A stretch of 64,000 bases of DNA from Megalonaias nervosa (GCA_016617855.1 JAECUM010001090.1:1-64000); one strand, 5' to 3'; positions 37,527-44,684 are shown, numbered from the stretch's first letter. Notes: generated from the letters alone by a model not told the origin. Program-made: numbers and translations.

Positions 37527-38031
37527 TCAGATTTTCGAGTATTTCATGATCGCCAAATCTCCACGTAGTGTCGAAACCAGCAAATGCGCTTTCGGTATTT
37601 TTATGTTTGTTAGTCGACCGCGCCTGCTAAACCTTTCTATATTACCTTCGATGTTTTTGATATTTTCAACACGCTCAGCTCGATCAAGCTTTGCAACATC
37701 GCTTGCCAACTTTTTCAGTTCAATGTTCATCCACGGATACATAACTCGCATAATCGGTAAGTTTGTAATATTTTTCCATTAGTTGAGGAGCAATTTCATG
37801 ATGTGCAACTACAGCTATACTTGCCAAATTTTAATAACGCAATTGCAGAAATTTCTTTATCAGATCGTTTGGCATCAGAGCAAGCTTCTTTTTTATACGA
37901 GCGAGTATAGTTTCAATATCACCATTGGGGGATTCTCTGATTTCTTCAGCGAGCTGTTGTACATCAACAAGCAAATCTTTTCGTTGAAATCCAGTAACTA
38001 AATTTTTCCGGTATATAGATGAGTGAACCAT
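37527..38031 (-). pseudogene. Unrecognised helical gene upstream of polymerase B
   Basis: Two minus-strand open pieces: 38031-37831 (66 codons, begins MVHSSIYRKNLVTGFQRKDL, contains IRESPNGDIETILARIKKKL) and 37751-37527 (74 codons, contains ELKKLASDVAKLDRAERVEN). A third frame continues as WRFGDHEILENLTTKDLKVM, then LDTATLNSDL, before a stop at about 37450. A stop and frameshifts separate them. Together they look like one charged, helix-rich protein of about 190 residues, read in the same direction as the polymerase and ending about 40 bases upstream of it. I do not recognise the family. Confidence 0.5.
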
Positions 38032-38102
38032 CGTTTTTCAGGCATTTTATTATATAATATTACATAAAATTTTGTAATCAATTATATATTCAGACAAAAA
38101 TA

Positions 38103-38183
38103 GTATGAGATTGATTCCGTTGAAGAAAACGCCGATCCTTCTCTGCGGTCGCTCGTCAAGAAATTTTTACCTGCAACAGATAC
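38103..38183 (+). pseudogene. Inverted fragment of the polymerase B 5' end
   Basis: The plus strand begins ATGAGATTGATTCCGTTGAA and continues CGTCAAGAAATTTTTACCTG, matching the first about 80 bases of the minus-strand polymerase relic (37410-37330) with few differences. It stops where the CA-rich tract begins. It therefore records a second, opposite copy of the polymerase start, consistent with the fold-back structure of the region. Confidence 0.85.
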
Positions 38184-38184
38184 G

Positions 38185-38355
38185 CGCGCACACAAACACA
38201 CAAACACACACAAACACACACACAAACGTACGCTTGTGCAGGGACAAGGGATTTTTGTTAAGATAAAAAACACACACCAACGTACGCGCGCACACAAACA
38301 CACATACACACAAACGTATGCGGGCACACAAACACACACACACACACATACACAC
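38185..38355. repeat. CA-rich low-complexity tract
   Basis: Interrupted (CA)n with ACGTACGC and CGTACGCGCG insertions. It occupies the position that in the right arm holds the GT tract and minisatellite at 44079-44580. Open frames across it are spurious. Confidence 0.8.
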
Positions 38356-38370
38356 AAAAAAATCATAGTA

Positions 38371-38428
38371 TTGGCAACTTGATCAGCCTCTCTTTTTTCT
38401 AGAGATCTGGTTAGGCCTGAGAAGGGCT
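38371..38428 (-). terminator. Histone-type 3' module of gene A (left arm)
   Basis: Minus strand from 38428: stem AGCCCT, loop TCTC, stem AGGCCT (one C-C mismatch), preceded by AAAAAC and followed by AACC. A TCTAGAAAAAAGAGAGGCTG element (G of GAAA 29 bases from the stem start) resembles the U7-binding downstream element of histone mRNAs. TTGCCAA starts 51 bases from the stem start. The module begins 28 bases past the gene's stop. Confidence 0.75.
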
Positions 38429-38455
38429 GTTTTTTTAAACTCCAGATGCACCTGT

Positions 38456-39003
38456 TTAATGCTGACATCTCCCACGTCTGGTCCCACACACACATCTCCT
38501 ACTCCAATCGTTCTCCCAACTGATGTGTGTGGTTGGGAGTGTGGAGGCAGCTTGAGTGGCTTCAGATCCCCAATCTTCAGTTTGTGGGATTCTGAAGTGT
38601 CTCTTCCTTACGATCCTTCGTCTGCCTGTGGATGTTGCTGTTGCCTCCTTACTTGTTGGGGACGCTGCGGCTCCCATTCTTGCCGCTGTCTTTCCAACTC
38701 CTCCTCCAAGTTTTCTGTATAGGGGACAGCGGCTCTTGGTAGTGGTTGTGGCTGTGGCTGTGGTTGACGTGGTGGTGGTGGTAGTGGCAGTGTCCTCACT
38801 GTAGGTTTGACCTCACAGACCTGTCTCATGATAAGGTGAGGTAAGATAGGCCTTTTCTTTTCCTCCTCTTCTTTCTTTTTCTTCTCCTACTCATCTTCAG
38901 TTCTGGCTTCTTCCTGGATTGCCTCCATGGCCAGCTCATTTAGGAGTCGCCTGGCATACTCCAGGTGCATTAAGAGCTCCAACAGTTTTGTGATTCTGCT
39001 TAT
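38456..39003 (-). pseudogene. Gene A, left arm: coiled-coil, Pro/Gln-rich protein
   Basis: Layout on the minus strand: helix ITKLLELLMHLEYARRLLNE and LAMEAIQEEAR, a charged Lys/Glu stretch, a Pro/Gln-rich linker RQPQPQPQPLP near 38780, ERQRQEWEPQR near 38690, and a C-terminal block FRIPQTEDWGSEA, DWSRRCVCG. The right-arm copy (43387-43984) has the same order. Here the initiator codon is ATA where the right arm has ATG, and TAG at 38887-38889 interrupts the charged stretch. The gene is intronless. Function is unknown; no database family is recognised. It has a shared TATA promoter and a histone-type 3' end. Confidence 0.7.
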
Positions 39004-39029
39004 CTTCTTCGACGCTAACGAGTGAACGC

Positions 39030-39097
39030 TGGGGTAGCTAGACTGACGAACGCTCCGATTTATATATCTGAAGCGCGGACGTGAAGGAAAACATCCC
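39030..39097 (-). promoter_or_regulatory. Shared core promoter, gene A (left arm)
   Basis: Minus strand: GTTTTC starting at 39092, then CACGTCCGCGCTTC, TATAAA starting at 39064 (28 bases on), CAGTC with its C at 39045 (19 bases further). The same spacing is found at all five family promoters. Confidence 0.8.
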
Positions 39098-39313
39098 CTA
39101 CACAAAAACTAACAATACCTACTCAACCATTAATAACATGGAACGCACGAACTTAAAAGAAACACTCACGTTCACTTTTTGCCTACAAACACACTTTATT
39201 GTCATTCATACATATAAAAAACACACACTATCTTACAAGCCAGAGAAACGAAGTGTTTATAAGTACACTTCTATTTTTGTTAGCCTACAGAAAAACACAA
39301 ATACAGACAAATT

Positions 39314-39370
39314 TTGGCAATTTAACTACTATCTCCTTTCTAAATTGTTGCGGTAGCCCTGAAAAGGGCT
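39314..39370 (-). terminator. Histone-type 3' module of gene B (left arm), perfect stem
   Basis: Minus strand from 39370: AGCCCT, loop TTTC, AGGGCT, a perfect 6-bp stem with 4-base loop, flanked by AAAAC and ACC exactly as in metazoan replication-dependent histone mRNAs. TAGAAAGGAGAT follows, with its G 30 bases from the stem start. TTGCCAA starts at 50 bases. It lies 30 bases after the stop of gene B. An AATAAA exists only about 160 bases further on. Confidence 0.85.
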
Positions 39371-39399
39371 GTTTTGTTTGGGGTTGTGGCAATCTCTTA

Positions 39400-39753
39400 T
39401 CATCTAAGACTGCGTCCCCGTCTGGCTGCAGGCTTTCCGACAGGATAGGATCTGCTTCTGCAGAAGGAGAAGGAAAACTCTTTCGTAACCACTCGACAGT
39501 CCACAAAGACTCTGTATGGCTTCTGCTGTTGTTGCTGCTGCTGCTGCTGCTCTCTCTGCTTCTGAAGTCTATACTTCTCGGTCCACTCTTCTTGCTCCTT
39601 CTTGATTTCATCTCTGAAGACATCTTCTATCAGGTCTTGGGTCACTTTCAACATCCTGACAGTCTCTATCTCTTCAGGCTTTTGTATCAGGTTTTTCCTG
39701 ACACGATGTAAATTCACGTGGGCTTCATTCAGTTTAGCTAAATTAGAAGTCAT
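39400..39753 (-). CDS. Gene B, left arm: small coiled-coil Gln-rich protein
   Basis: An intact 117-codon intronless frame from ATG 39753 to a stop at 39400. It has helices LAKLNEAHVNLHRVRKNLIQ and VRMLKVTQDLIEDVFRDEIK, then a charged EKYRLQKQRE, a poly-Gln run of about nine residues, and a basic tail KEFSFSFCRSRSYPVGKP, RRGRSLR. I chose this ATG because the right-arm copy has its ATG at the same place. Function is unknown. The charged, Q-run and Arg-rich parts suggest protein or nucleic-acid contact, but that is speculation. It is transcribed from the shared TATA promoter and ends with a perfect histone-type stem-loop. Confidence 0.75.
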   Translation of the reverse strand: MTSNLAKLNEAHVNLHRVRKNLIQKPEEIETVRMLKVTQDLIEDVFRDEIKKEQEEWTEKYRLQKQREQQQQQQQQQKPYRVFVDCRVVTKEFSFSFCRSRSYPVGKPAARRGRSLR

Positions 39754-39779
39754 CTTCATAGGTTGACTAGTCAACAATG

Positions 39780-39846
39780 GATGGTCAGACTGGAGACCGC
39801 ATCACCTTATGTGGCTCAAGCGCGGACGCGATAGAAAACATCCCTA
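39780..39846 (-). promoter_or_regulatory. Shared core promoter, gene B (left arm)
   Basis: Minus strand: GGGATGTTTTC with GTTTTC starting at 39839, GCGTCCGCGCTT, a degenerate TATA box CATAAG starting at 39811 (28 bases on), then CCAGTC with the C of CAGTC 19 bases further (39792). The TATA box is weaker than in the other four copies. Confidence 0.75.
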
Positions 39847-39970
39847 TGGTTTTTAGGGTAGGAACGCTATAGTTTATCTCATGGTGAGGGATAGATAAAA
39901 ATCAAAGAGCATGTATAATGATAAAAAAAAATTTAAACAAACCACCAACATTTTTTCAAAAGATAACATT

Positions 39971-39976
39971 TTTATT
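39971..39976 (-). terminator. Polyadenylation signal of the protease gene (left arm)
   Basis: Minus strand AATAAA about 115 bases past the protease stop. The right arm keeps one at 42417-42422, so this gene class ends by ordinary polyadenylation. Confidence 0.65.
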
Positions 39977-40087
39977 TAACCAACAATTAACCAACACATA
40001 ATATAACAATTCATACAATATCAAATGACACATTTTTGACAAGGTTGACAACGTTGTGAAGTCAAGTTAGACTTCCACTGATGGAGG

Positions 40088-40582
40088 TCATTTGGCCATT
40101 GATGTACGTTTCCTAGCTAAAGACAAGAGATATCCATAATGGTCACAAAACCATCGATCTACTTTTTCATCGTTTCTAGAAGAGTCACGATCAAAATTAG
40201 TCACTAAATGTTCTAACGGATATCCAAGACTACGTTGATGAAGAAAATACACACAGTATTGTCCACACACCATGGAATCTCTGCCTTTTAATTTCACATT
40301 ATTGAATTGTGTCGTCTGGGCATTTCTTCTCATAAAGTCGATGATGTCGCCTTCCAAGGGCGGTAATCCATACGAATTAAAATACTCCACACAGGCATCG
40401 TGGGGAAAGTAGACGTCTACCCAGTGGGTTCCTGGGAGATGAATGTCGTCCGTGTTGATGACATAAGCTTGATGGTCTTGAGGTTTGCGATGAGGAAGTT
40501 CATCTTTAGCGCACACCACAGGATTCCAAGAAACGGTGTACAAACTGTTCATCAAAAGGTAATAAAGTTCCAAGGTATCCAT
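40088..40582 (-). pseudogene. Adenain-like cysteine protease, left arm (active site altered)
   Basis: An open 164-codon frame beginning MDTLELYYLLMNSLYTVSWN. Features of the adenovirus/Polinton protease (C5/Ulp1-like) are GTHWVDVYF with the catalytic His, a YFNSYG segment where the acidic member is expected, and DSMVCGQYCVYFLHQRS with the nucleophile Cys in C-G-x-Y-C. Such proteases mature capsid proteins in adenoviruses and are a hallmark of Polintons. The right-arm copy has Asp at the acidic position and Gln seven residues before the Cys. Here these are Asn and Lys, so the frame is open but two of four active-site positions are changed. It overlaps the end of gene X by about 30 bases. Confidence 0.85.
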
Positions 40583-40998
40583 TTTGTTTTGTTTTTTCTT
40601 TTTTTCACAGGTAATGATAAAGTCATCAATTCAATCCTGACTTTTTGTTTGAAACTCTCTGTCAAGTAATCGTCTCTTCGCTTCGTCTCTGTACTCTGGA
40701 CCAAGAAAGATTTGATGCAATGGATCTTTAGAGCAGTCAATGGAGGGTAGGAATGATCACGCAAGTCTTTATACCGCTCATGCAACACTGCTTCTTCCGA
40801 GATGAGACTCCAAGCGTCATTCAGATACTCGTCCAATTGTTCTTCTTGACTCATTATCAGGCATTTATTGTGCTGAATTTGACTGGGATGATCGTTTTGA
40901 CATCCAAAGCAATCTTTTTTAGTCAACCCTGTAATGGTTTCTGACATGTGTTTGGCAAAACAGGAGACTAAATGTTGTTTTGTTCTGGCCATCTGCAC
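40552..40998 (-). CDS. Gene X, left arm: small Cys/His protein
   Basis: An open frame of 148 codons on the minus strand, beginning within MQMARTKQHLVSCFAKHMSE. It has a compact Cys/His cluster DCFGCQNDHPSQIQHNKC that could bind zinc, then helices EEQLDEYLNDAWSLISEEAV and ETKRRDDYLTESFKQKVRIE. It lies between the F54H12.2-like relic and the protease, and its 3' end overlaps the protease start. A protein of this type next to F54H12.2-like genes recurs in invertebrate genomes. Function is unknown. The C-terminal 20 residues after LSLP may be read-through of an altered stop. Confidence 0.65.
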   Translation of the reverse strand: MQMARTKQHLVSCFAKHMSETITGLTKKDCFGCQNDHPSQIQHNKCLIMSQEEQLDEYLNDAWSLISEEAVLHERYKDLRDHSYPPLTALKIHCIKSFLVQSTETKRRDDYLTESFKQKVRIELMTLSLPVKKRKNKTKWIPWNFITF

Positions 40999-41076
40999 AT
41001 GACCATCACCTCTTCGTCTTTGTCTTTTTTAGTGGGTGGTTCTGCTTCCACGATATCCTCCCATTCCATTTGTCTA

Positions 41077-41627
41077 TCATTCAAAGAGGGATAAGAGTCT
41101 TCCATAGCTCTTATGATCTAGAATCACTTCTCTCAAACTGTTGATTTCTAGAGTGTTGTCGAATTCGGCATACCAGATCACGTTCTCTGTTTCGGTTAGA
41201 GCTTCTGCAAACTGAAGTTCCACACGCAGTTGACCAGATTTTATGGGTGGAAATGTCCCTCGTCGCTGCCTTGGTCTGGAGTAAAATCAATGTCCCACAA
41301 AGTGTAGCCTCCTGCATAATTGTCGTACGATATGCCGTGGCTGGTGTTGGTCCCTAACTGTCCCGTGGCTTCGTACAGGAACAAGTACGATCTCAAGTAA
41401 TTCATCTCGGTAAACTTAGGTTCGAAGTGTCTGGTACACAAGATCTTGCCATCGCGACTGACTTCGATCTTGGACACTCTGTAGTGCTTAAACTGGAAAG
41501 GATTGGCAGTGACAGTTCCGTTGAGGGCTTCTTTGCTGACGATACCAATGATTAAACGTTTGGGTAACTGTCCTTGGAACAGATGATCTTCGATCTTGGA
41601 TCGGAGTCCAGCAGCAATGGGACATGT
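41077..41627 (-). pseudogene. F54H12.2-family (putative capsid) gene, 5'-truncated
   Basis: The minus-strand frame 41627-41241 holds LFQGQLPKRLIIGIVSKEAL, PFQFKHYRVSKIEVSRDGK, NYLRSYLFLYEATGQLGTN and GGYTLWDIDFTPD. After a frameshift near 41250 it continues SGQLRVELQFAEALTETENV and WYAEFDNTLEINSLREVI to a stop at 41077. This is the C-terminal half of the protein family named after C. elegans F54H12.2, found next to Polinton-type genes in many invertebrates and plausibly a capsid component. The N-terminal half is removed at the fold-back junction near 41625. Confidence 0.75.
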
Positions 41628-41630
41628 TGC
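41622..41630. other. Fold-back junction
   Basis: Minus-strand F54H12.2-like coding sequence ends abruptly at about 41627, and plus-strand gene X sequence (GTTGCATGAGTGGTATAAAG) begins at about 41625. Only two or three bases are shared at the join, which suggests end-joining and not recombination between long repeats. Confidence 0.75.
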
Positions 41631-41820
41631 ATGAGTGGTATAAAGGCTTGCATGATCATTCCTGCCCTCCATTGACTACTCTAGAGATCTATCGCATCGA
41701 AGCTCTCTTAGCCCAGAGTGCGGAGACGAAACGAAGAAACGGTTACTTGACAGAGATTTTCAAACAAAAAGTCAGAATTGAATTGATGACTTATCATTAC
41801 CTGTGAAGAAACAACAAAAC
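41625..41820 (+). pseudogene. Gene X, right arm, N-terminally truncated
   Basis: Begins mid-gene at the junction: LHEWYKGLHDHSCPPLTTLE and ETKRRNGYLTEIFKQKVRIE, matching the second half of the left-arm gene. The Cys/His cluster is missing. One T is lost near 41790 (ATGACTTATCATT against ATGACTTTATCATT), which shifts the frame just before the end. Confidence 0.75.
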
Positions 41821-41825
41821 AAAAA

Positions 41826-42313
41826 ATGGATACCTGGGAACTTTACTATGTTTTGAAATACACTGCTTCTTGGAATCCTGTCGTGTGTGCTAAAGATGAA
41901 CTACCTCATCGCAAACCTCAAGACCATCAAGCTTATGTCATCAACACGGACGACATTCATCTCCCAGGAACCCACTGTTAACCGTCTACTTCCCTAAGGA
42001 GGATTGTGTGTTGTATTTTGATTCGTATGTATTACCCCCTTTGGAAGACGACATCATTGACTTCATGAGAAGAAATGCCCAGATGACACGATTCAATAAT
42101 GTGAAATTACAAGGCACAGATTCCATTATGTGTGGACAATATTGTGTATATTTTCTTCATCAACGCAGTCTTGGATATCCGTTAGAACATTTAGTGACTT
42201 ATTTTGATCGTAACTCTTCTAGAAATGATGAGAAAGTAGATAGATGGTTTTGTGACCATTATGGCTATCTTTTGTCTTTAGCTAGGAAACGTTGTACATC
42301 AATGGCCTCTTGA
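41826..42313 (+). pseudogene. Adenain-like protease, right arm (frame broken, active site kept)
   Basis: ATG at 41826 (MDTWELYYVLKYTASWNPVV) runs to a frameshift and stop right after the catalytic His (GTH at about 41965-41978). The second half (42008-42313) is open and holds YFDSYVLPP, with the acidic residue present, and KLQGTDSIMCGQYCVYFLHQ, with Gln seven residues before the Cys, the spacing seen in adenain. All four expected active-site residues are encoded, but not in one frame. It ends in the RKRCTSMAS-like tail. Confidence 0.85.
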
Positions 42314-42416
42314 CTTCCATAAGTGGAAATCTAACTTAACTTCACAACGTTGTCAACCTTGTCAAAAAAAGTTTGTTTAATATTATTGTTAATTGTTAAT
42401 GGTTAATTGTTTATTG

Positions 42417-42422
42417 AATAAA
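42417..42422 (+). terminator. Polyadenylation signal of the protease gene (right arm)
   Basis: AATAAA about 105 bases past the protease stop, matching the position of the left-arm signal at 39971-39976. Confidence 0.7.
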
Positions 42423-42537
42423 AATGTTGTGTTTTGAAAAAATGTGTCTGTCGTTTGTTTTCAAAATATGCTCTTTGACTTCTCTCTATCCCTCACCATG
42501 ACATTAGCTATCATAGCGTTCCCACACTAAAACCGAG

Positions 42538-42612
42538 TAGGGATGTTTTCTATCGCGTCCGCGTTTGAACCATATAAAGCGGGTCGGTCTCCAGTCTGGC
42601 CATCCACTGTTG
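42538..42612 (+). promoter_or_regulatory. Shared core promoter, gene B (right arm)
   Basis: GGGATGTTTTC with GTTTTC at 42545, GCGTCCGCGTTT, TATAAA at 42573 (28 bases on), CAGTC at 42592 (19 bases on). An inverted GTTGACTCGTCAAC follows at 42609-42622, just before the ATG at 42631. Confidence 0.8.
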
Positions 42613-42630
42613 ACTCGTCAACCTACGAAG

Positions 42631-42986
42631 ATGCCTTCCAGACTAGCCTAGCTGAACGATACTTACGTGAATTTACATCGTGTCAGGTTAAACCTGATAT
42701 CGAAGCCTGAAGAGATAGAGAATGTCAGGATGTTAGCAATAGCCCTAGACCTGACTGAAGAGGTCTTCAGAGAGGAAATCAAGAAAGTACAAGATGAACT
42801 GACAGAGAAGTACAGACTTCAGAAGGAGAGAGAACAGCAACAACAGCAGCAACAGCAGCAGCAAGAACCAGACAGAGGTTTTGTCGACTGTCGTGTGGAC
42901 ACCAAAGAGTTCTCCTTCTCTTTCCGCAGAAGCAGGCCGTATCGTGTAGGAAAGCCTGCCGTCAGACGGGGACGCAATCTTAGACA
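42631..42986 (+). pseudogene. Gene B, right arm (early stop, lost end stop)
   Basis: ATG 42631 is followed by TAG at codon 7 (42649). The remainder is open and matches the left-arm gene: VNLHRVRLNLISKPEEIENV, LAIALDLTEEVFREEIKKVQ, a poly-Gln run of about ten, and KEFSFSFRRSRPYRVGKPAV, RRGRNLR. The original stop after the NLR tail is lost (TGA became CAG), so the frame runs on through the stem-loop to 43107. The gene is dead, but its promoter and 3' module are intact. Confidence 0.75.
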
Positions 42987-43025
42987 GTTAAAAAAAGATT
43001 GCCATCATTTCCCGTCAACAAAAAC

Positions 43026-43082
43026 AGCTCTTTTCAAGGCTACCCCAATACTCTCGAAAAGACATACTATTTCAGTTGCCAA
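43026..43082 (+). terminator. Histone-type 3' module of gene B (right arm)
   Basis: AGCTCT, loop TTTC, AAGGCT (one G-T wobble, one C-A mismatch), flanked by AAAAC and ACCCC. TCTCGAAAAGA has its G 30 bases from the stem start. TTGCCAA starts at 50 bases. No AATAAA is seen within the next 200 bases. Confidence 0.75.
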
Positions 43083-43293
43083 AACATTTGTGTGTTTGTA
43101 TCTTTAAAAAAAAATAGAAGTGTGTCTATAAGCACTTCGTTTCTTTTGTCAGTACAAATTCACACTTCGTTTTCTCTGTCTTGTCCGATTGTGTGTGTGT
43201 GTCTGTGTTTGTAAGTAAAAGAAAGTCAACGTGAGTGTTTCTTTTAGGTCCGCGCGTTCTATGTTTTTTGGGTTATGGTAAGTTTTGATGTCA

Positions 43294-43366
43294 GGAGGTG
43301 TTTTCCTTCACGTCCGTGCTCCAGGGATATAAAGCGGCGCGATTGTCAGTCTGGCTACTCATCGTT
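43294..43366 (+). promoter_or_regulatory. Shared core promoter, gene A (right arm)
   Basis: GTTTTC at 43300, CACGTCCGTGCTCC, TATAAA at 43328 (28 bases on), CAGTC with its C at 43347 (19 bases on), then GTTGACGTATCAAC before the ATG at 43387. Confidence 0.8.
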
Positions 43367-43386
43367 GACGTATCAACTGCAACGAC

Positions 43387-43984
43387 ATGAGCAGACTAAC
43401 GAAACTACTAGAATTCCAGATGCACCTGGAATATGCCAGGCGCCTCCTGGACGAGCTAACCATGGAGGCCATTGAAGAAGCAAACAGGTTGAAAGAAGAG
43501 GAGGAAAGAAAGAAGAAAGAAGAGGAAAAGGAAAAGAAAAGAGGAATCCTGCCTCACCTCATAATGAGACCTGTGTGAGGTGAAAGCTGAGGTGAGGACA
43601 CCTCCACAGACACTACCACCACAACGACAGCCACAACCACAACCACAAACACTACCACCAGTACCAAGAGCCGCTGCCCCTCAGATGGAAAACTGGGAGG
43701 AGGTTATGGAGGAATTGGAGAGACAACGGCAAGAATGGGAGCCGCAGCAACATCATCCACGGCTACAAAACAGAAGAAGACAGAGGGTAGTCTTCAGAAT
43801 CCCAGAAACTGAAGATTGGGGATCTGAAGCCAGTCAACCTCTCTCTGAGCTCTCAAGAACAAACATCAATTGGGAGCAGGACTGGAGTCATCGTTGTGTG
43901 TGTGGTGCCCGCCTGGGAGATGACACTATTAGCCATGTGTATTTGGAGTTCCAAAAGAAACAAACAGCCCCTTCTCAGGGCTAA
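43387..43984 (+). pseudogene. Gene A, right arm: coiled-coil, Pro/Gln-rich protein (frameshifted)
   Basis: ATG 43387 begins MSRLTKLLEFQMHLEYARRL, then LDELTMEAIEEA and a long Lys/Glu coiled coil. The frame meets TGA at 43576 because of a net two-base loss near 43570 relative to the left arm. The other frame continues open (43580-43984) with RQPQPQPQTLP, ELERQRQEWEPQ, FRIPETEDWGSEASQ and DWSHRCVCGARLGD. It ends with TAA inside the stem-loop, probably another frame change, since the left copy stops earlier. The two Cys near the end (C-V-C) and the Trp-rich EDW...NWEQDW block are conserved in both arms, so they probably matter. Confidence 0.75.
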
Positions 43985-44022
43985 TCAAATCTCTAGAAAA
44001 CAGAGACTATTCAAGTTGCCAA
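43966..44022 (+). terminator. Histone-type 3' module of gene A (right arm)
   Basis: AGCCC, a 7-base loop with an extra base (CTTCTCA), GGGCT, preceded by CAAAC. TCTCTAGAAAACAGAGA has its G 30 bases from the stem start. TTGCCAA starts at 50 bases. It is the most degraded stem of the five, but the spacing is exact. Confidence 0.7.
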
Positions 44023-44077
44023 TTTGTGTGAATATGGAGTAGTGTGACTATAAAAACTCACTCCTTTACTGATGTAT

Positions 44078-44078
<1 letters not shown>

Positions 44079-44130
<52 letters not shown>
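44079..44130. repeat. (GT)n microsatellite
   Basis: A near-perfect GT run leading into a minisatellite. The 116-codon frame across it is spurious. Confidence 0.9.
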
Positions 44131-44132
<2 letters not shown>

Positions 44133-44580
44133 GCGTTCACGTACGTTTATGTGGATAGTAGATATGGTATGTCTTTCTTCTCTTCCCGTTGTGTGGATAG
44201 TATAGTGTTGTTATATGCGTTCGCGTCCGTTTGTGTGGATAGTAGATATGGTATGTTTTATGAGTTGGCGTTCGTTTGTGTGGAGAGTATAGTGTGTGTA
44301 TTTTATGCATCCGTGATCGTTTGTGTGGATAGTAAGTATGGTATGTTTTATGCATTCGTGTCCGTTTGTGTGGATAGTAGATATGGTATGTTTTTTCTTC
44401 TCTTCCCGTTTGTATGGATAGTATAGTGTGTGTGTTTTATGCATTCGCGTCCGTTTGTGTGGATAGTAAGTATGGTGTGTTTTATGCATTCGCGTTCGTT
44501 TGTGTTTTTTTTTTCTCTTCCCGTTTGTGTGGATAGTATAATGTGTGTGTGTTTTTCTTCTTGTGCATAGTAAATAATAT
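44131..44580. repeat. Minisatellite, unit about 45 bp
   Basis: Nine to ten units with the core CGTTTGTGTGGATAGTA, then TATGGTATGTTTTATGCATT and CGCGTCC. Some units carry a TTCTTCTCTTCCCG variant. It separates gene A's 3' module from gene C's promoter. Minus-strand frames here are repeat translations. Confidence 0.85.
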
Positions 44581-44593
44581 GTGAAGTGAGTGT

Positions 44594-44668
44594 AAGGGAT
44601 GTTTTCCTTCATGTCCGTGCTTCAAATATATAAGATGGAGTGGTAGTCAGTCTGGCTACCCAGGGTTG
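44594..44668 (+). promoter_or_regulatory. Shared core promoter, gene C
   Basis: GGGATGTTTTC with GTTTTC at 44601, CATGTCCGTGCTTC, TATAAG at 44629 (28 bases on), CAGTC with its C at 44648 (19 bases on), then GGGTTGACTAGAACAAC before the ATG at 44685. Confidence 0.85.
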
Positions 44669-44684
44669 ACTAGAACAACACAAG

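Larger units (their letters stand above)
38371..41022 (-). repeat. Left arm of head-to-head inverted duplication
   Basis: Carries genes X, protease, B and A on the minus strand with their promoters and 3' modules. It pairs with 41625-44022 on the plus strand. Over about 150 aligned bases of gene X I count about 19 differences, 17 of them transitions, so roughly 13% divergence. Only the left arm has the truncated F54H12.2-like segment, which forms the spacer. Confidence 0.85.
41625..44022 (+). repeat. Right arm of head-to-head inverted duplication
   Basis: Truncated gene X, protease, B and A on the plus strand, the mirror of 38371-41022. Each gene has a different set of disabling changes from its left-arm partner. 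Confidence 0.85.

Noticed and set aside
44016..44022. TTGCCAA box taken alone as a site
   Set aside because: Seven bases are too common by themselves; it is reported only because its distance from the stem start is constant in all modules.
44137..44612. Minus-strand frames with His/Thr/Tyr-rich peptides
   Set aside because: Translations of the 45-bp minisatellite opposite gene C's upstream region.
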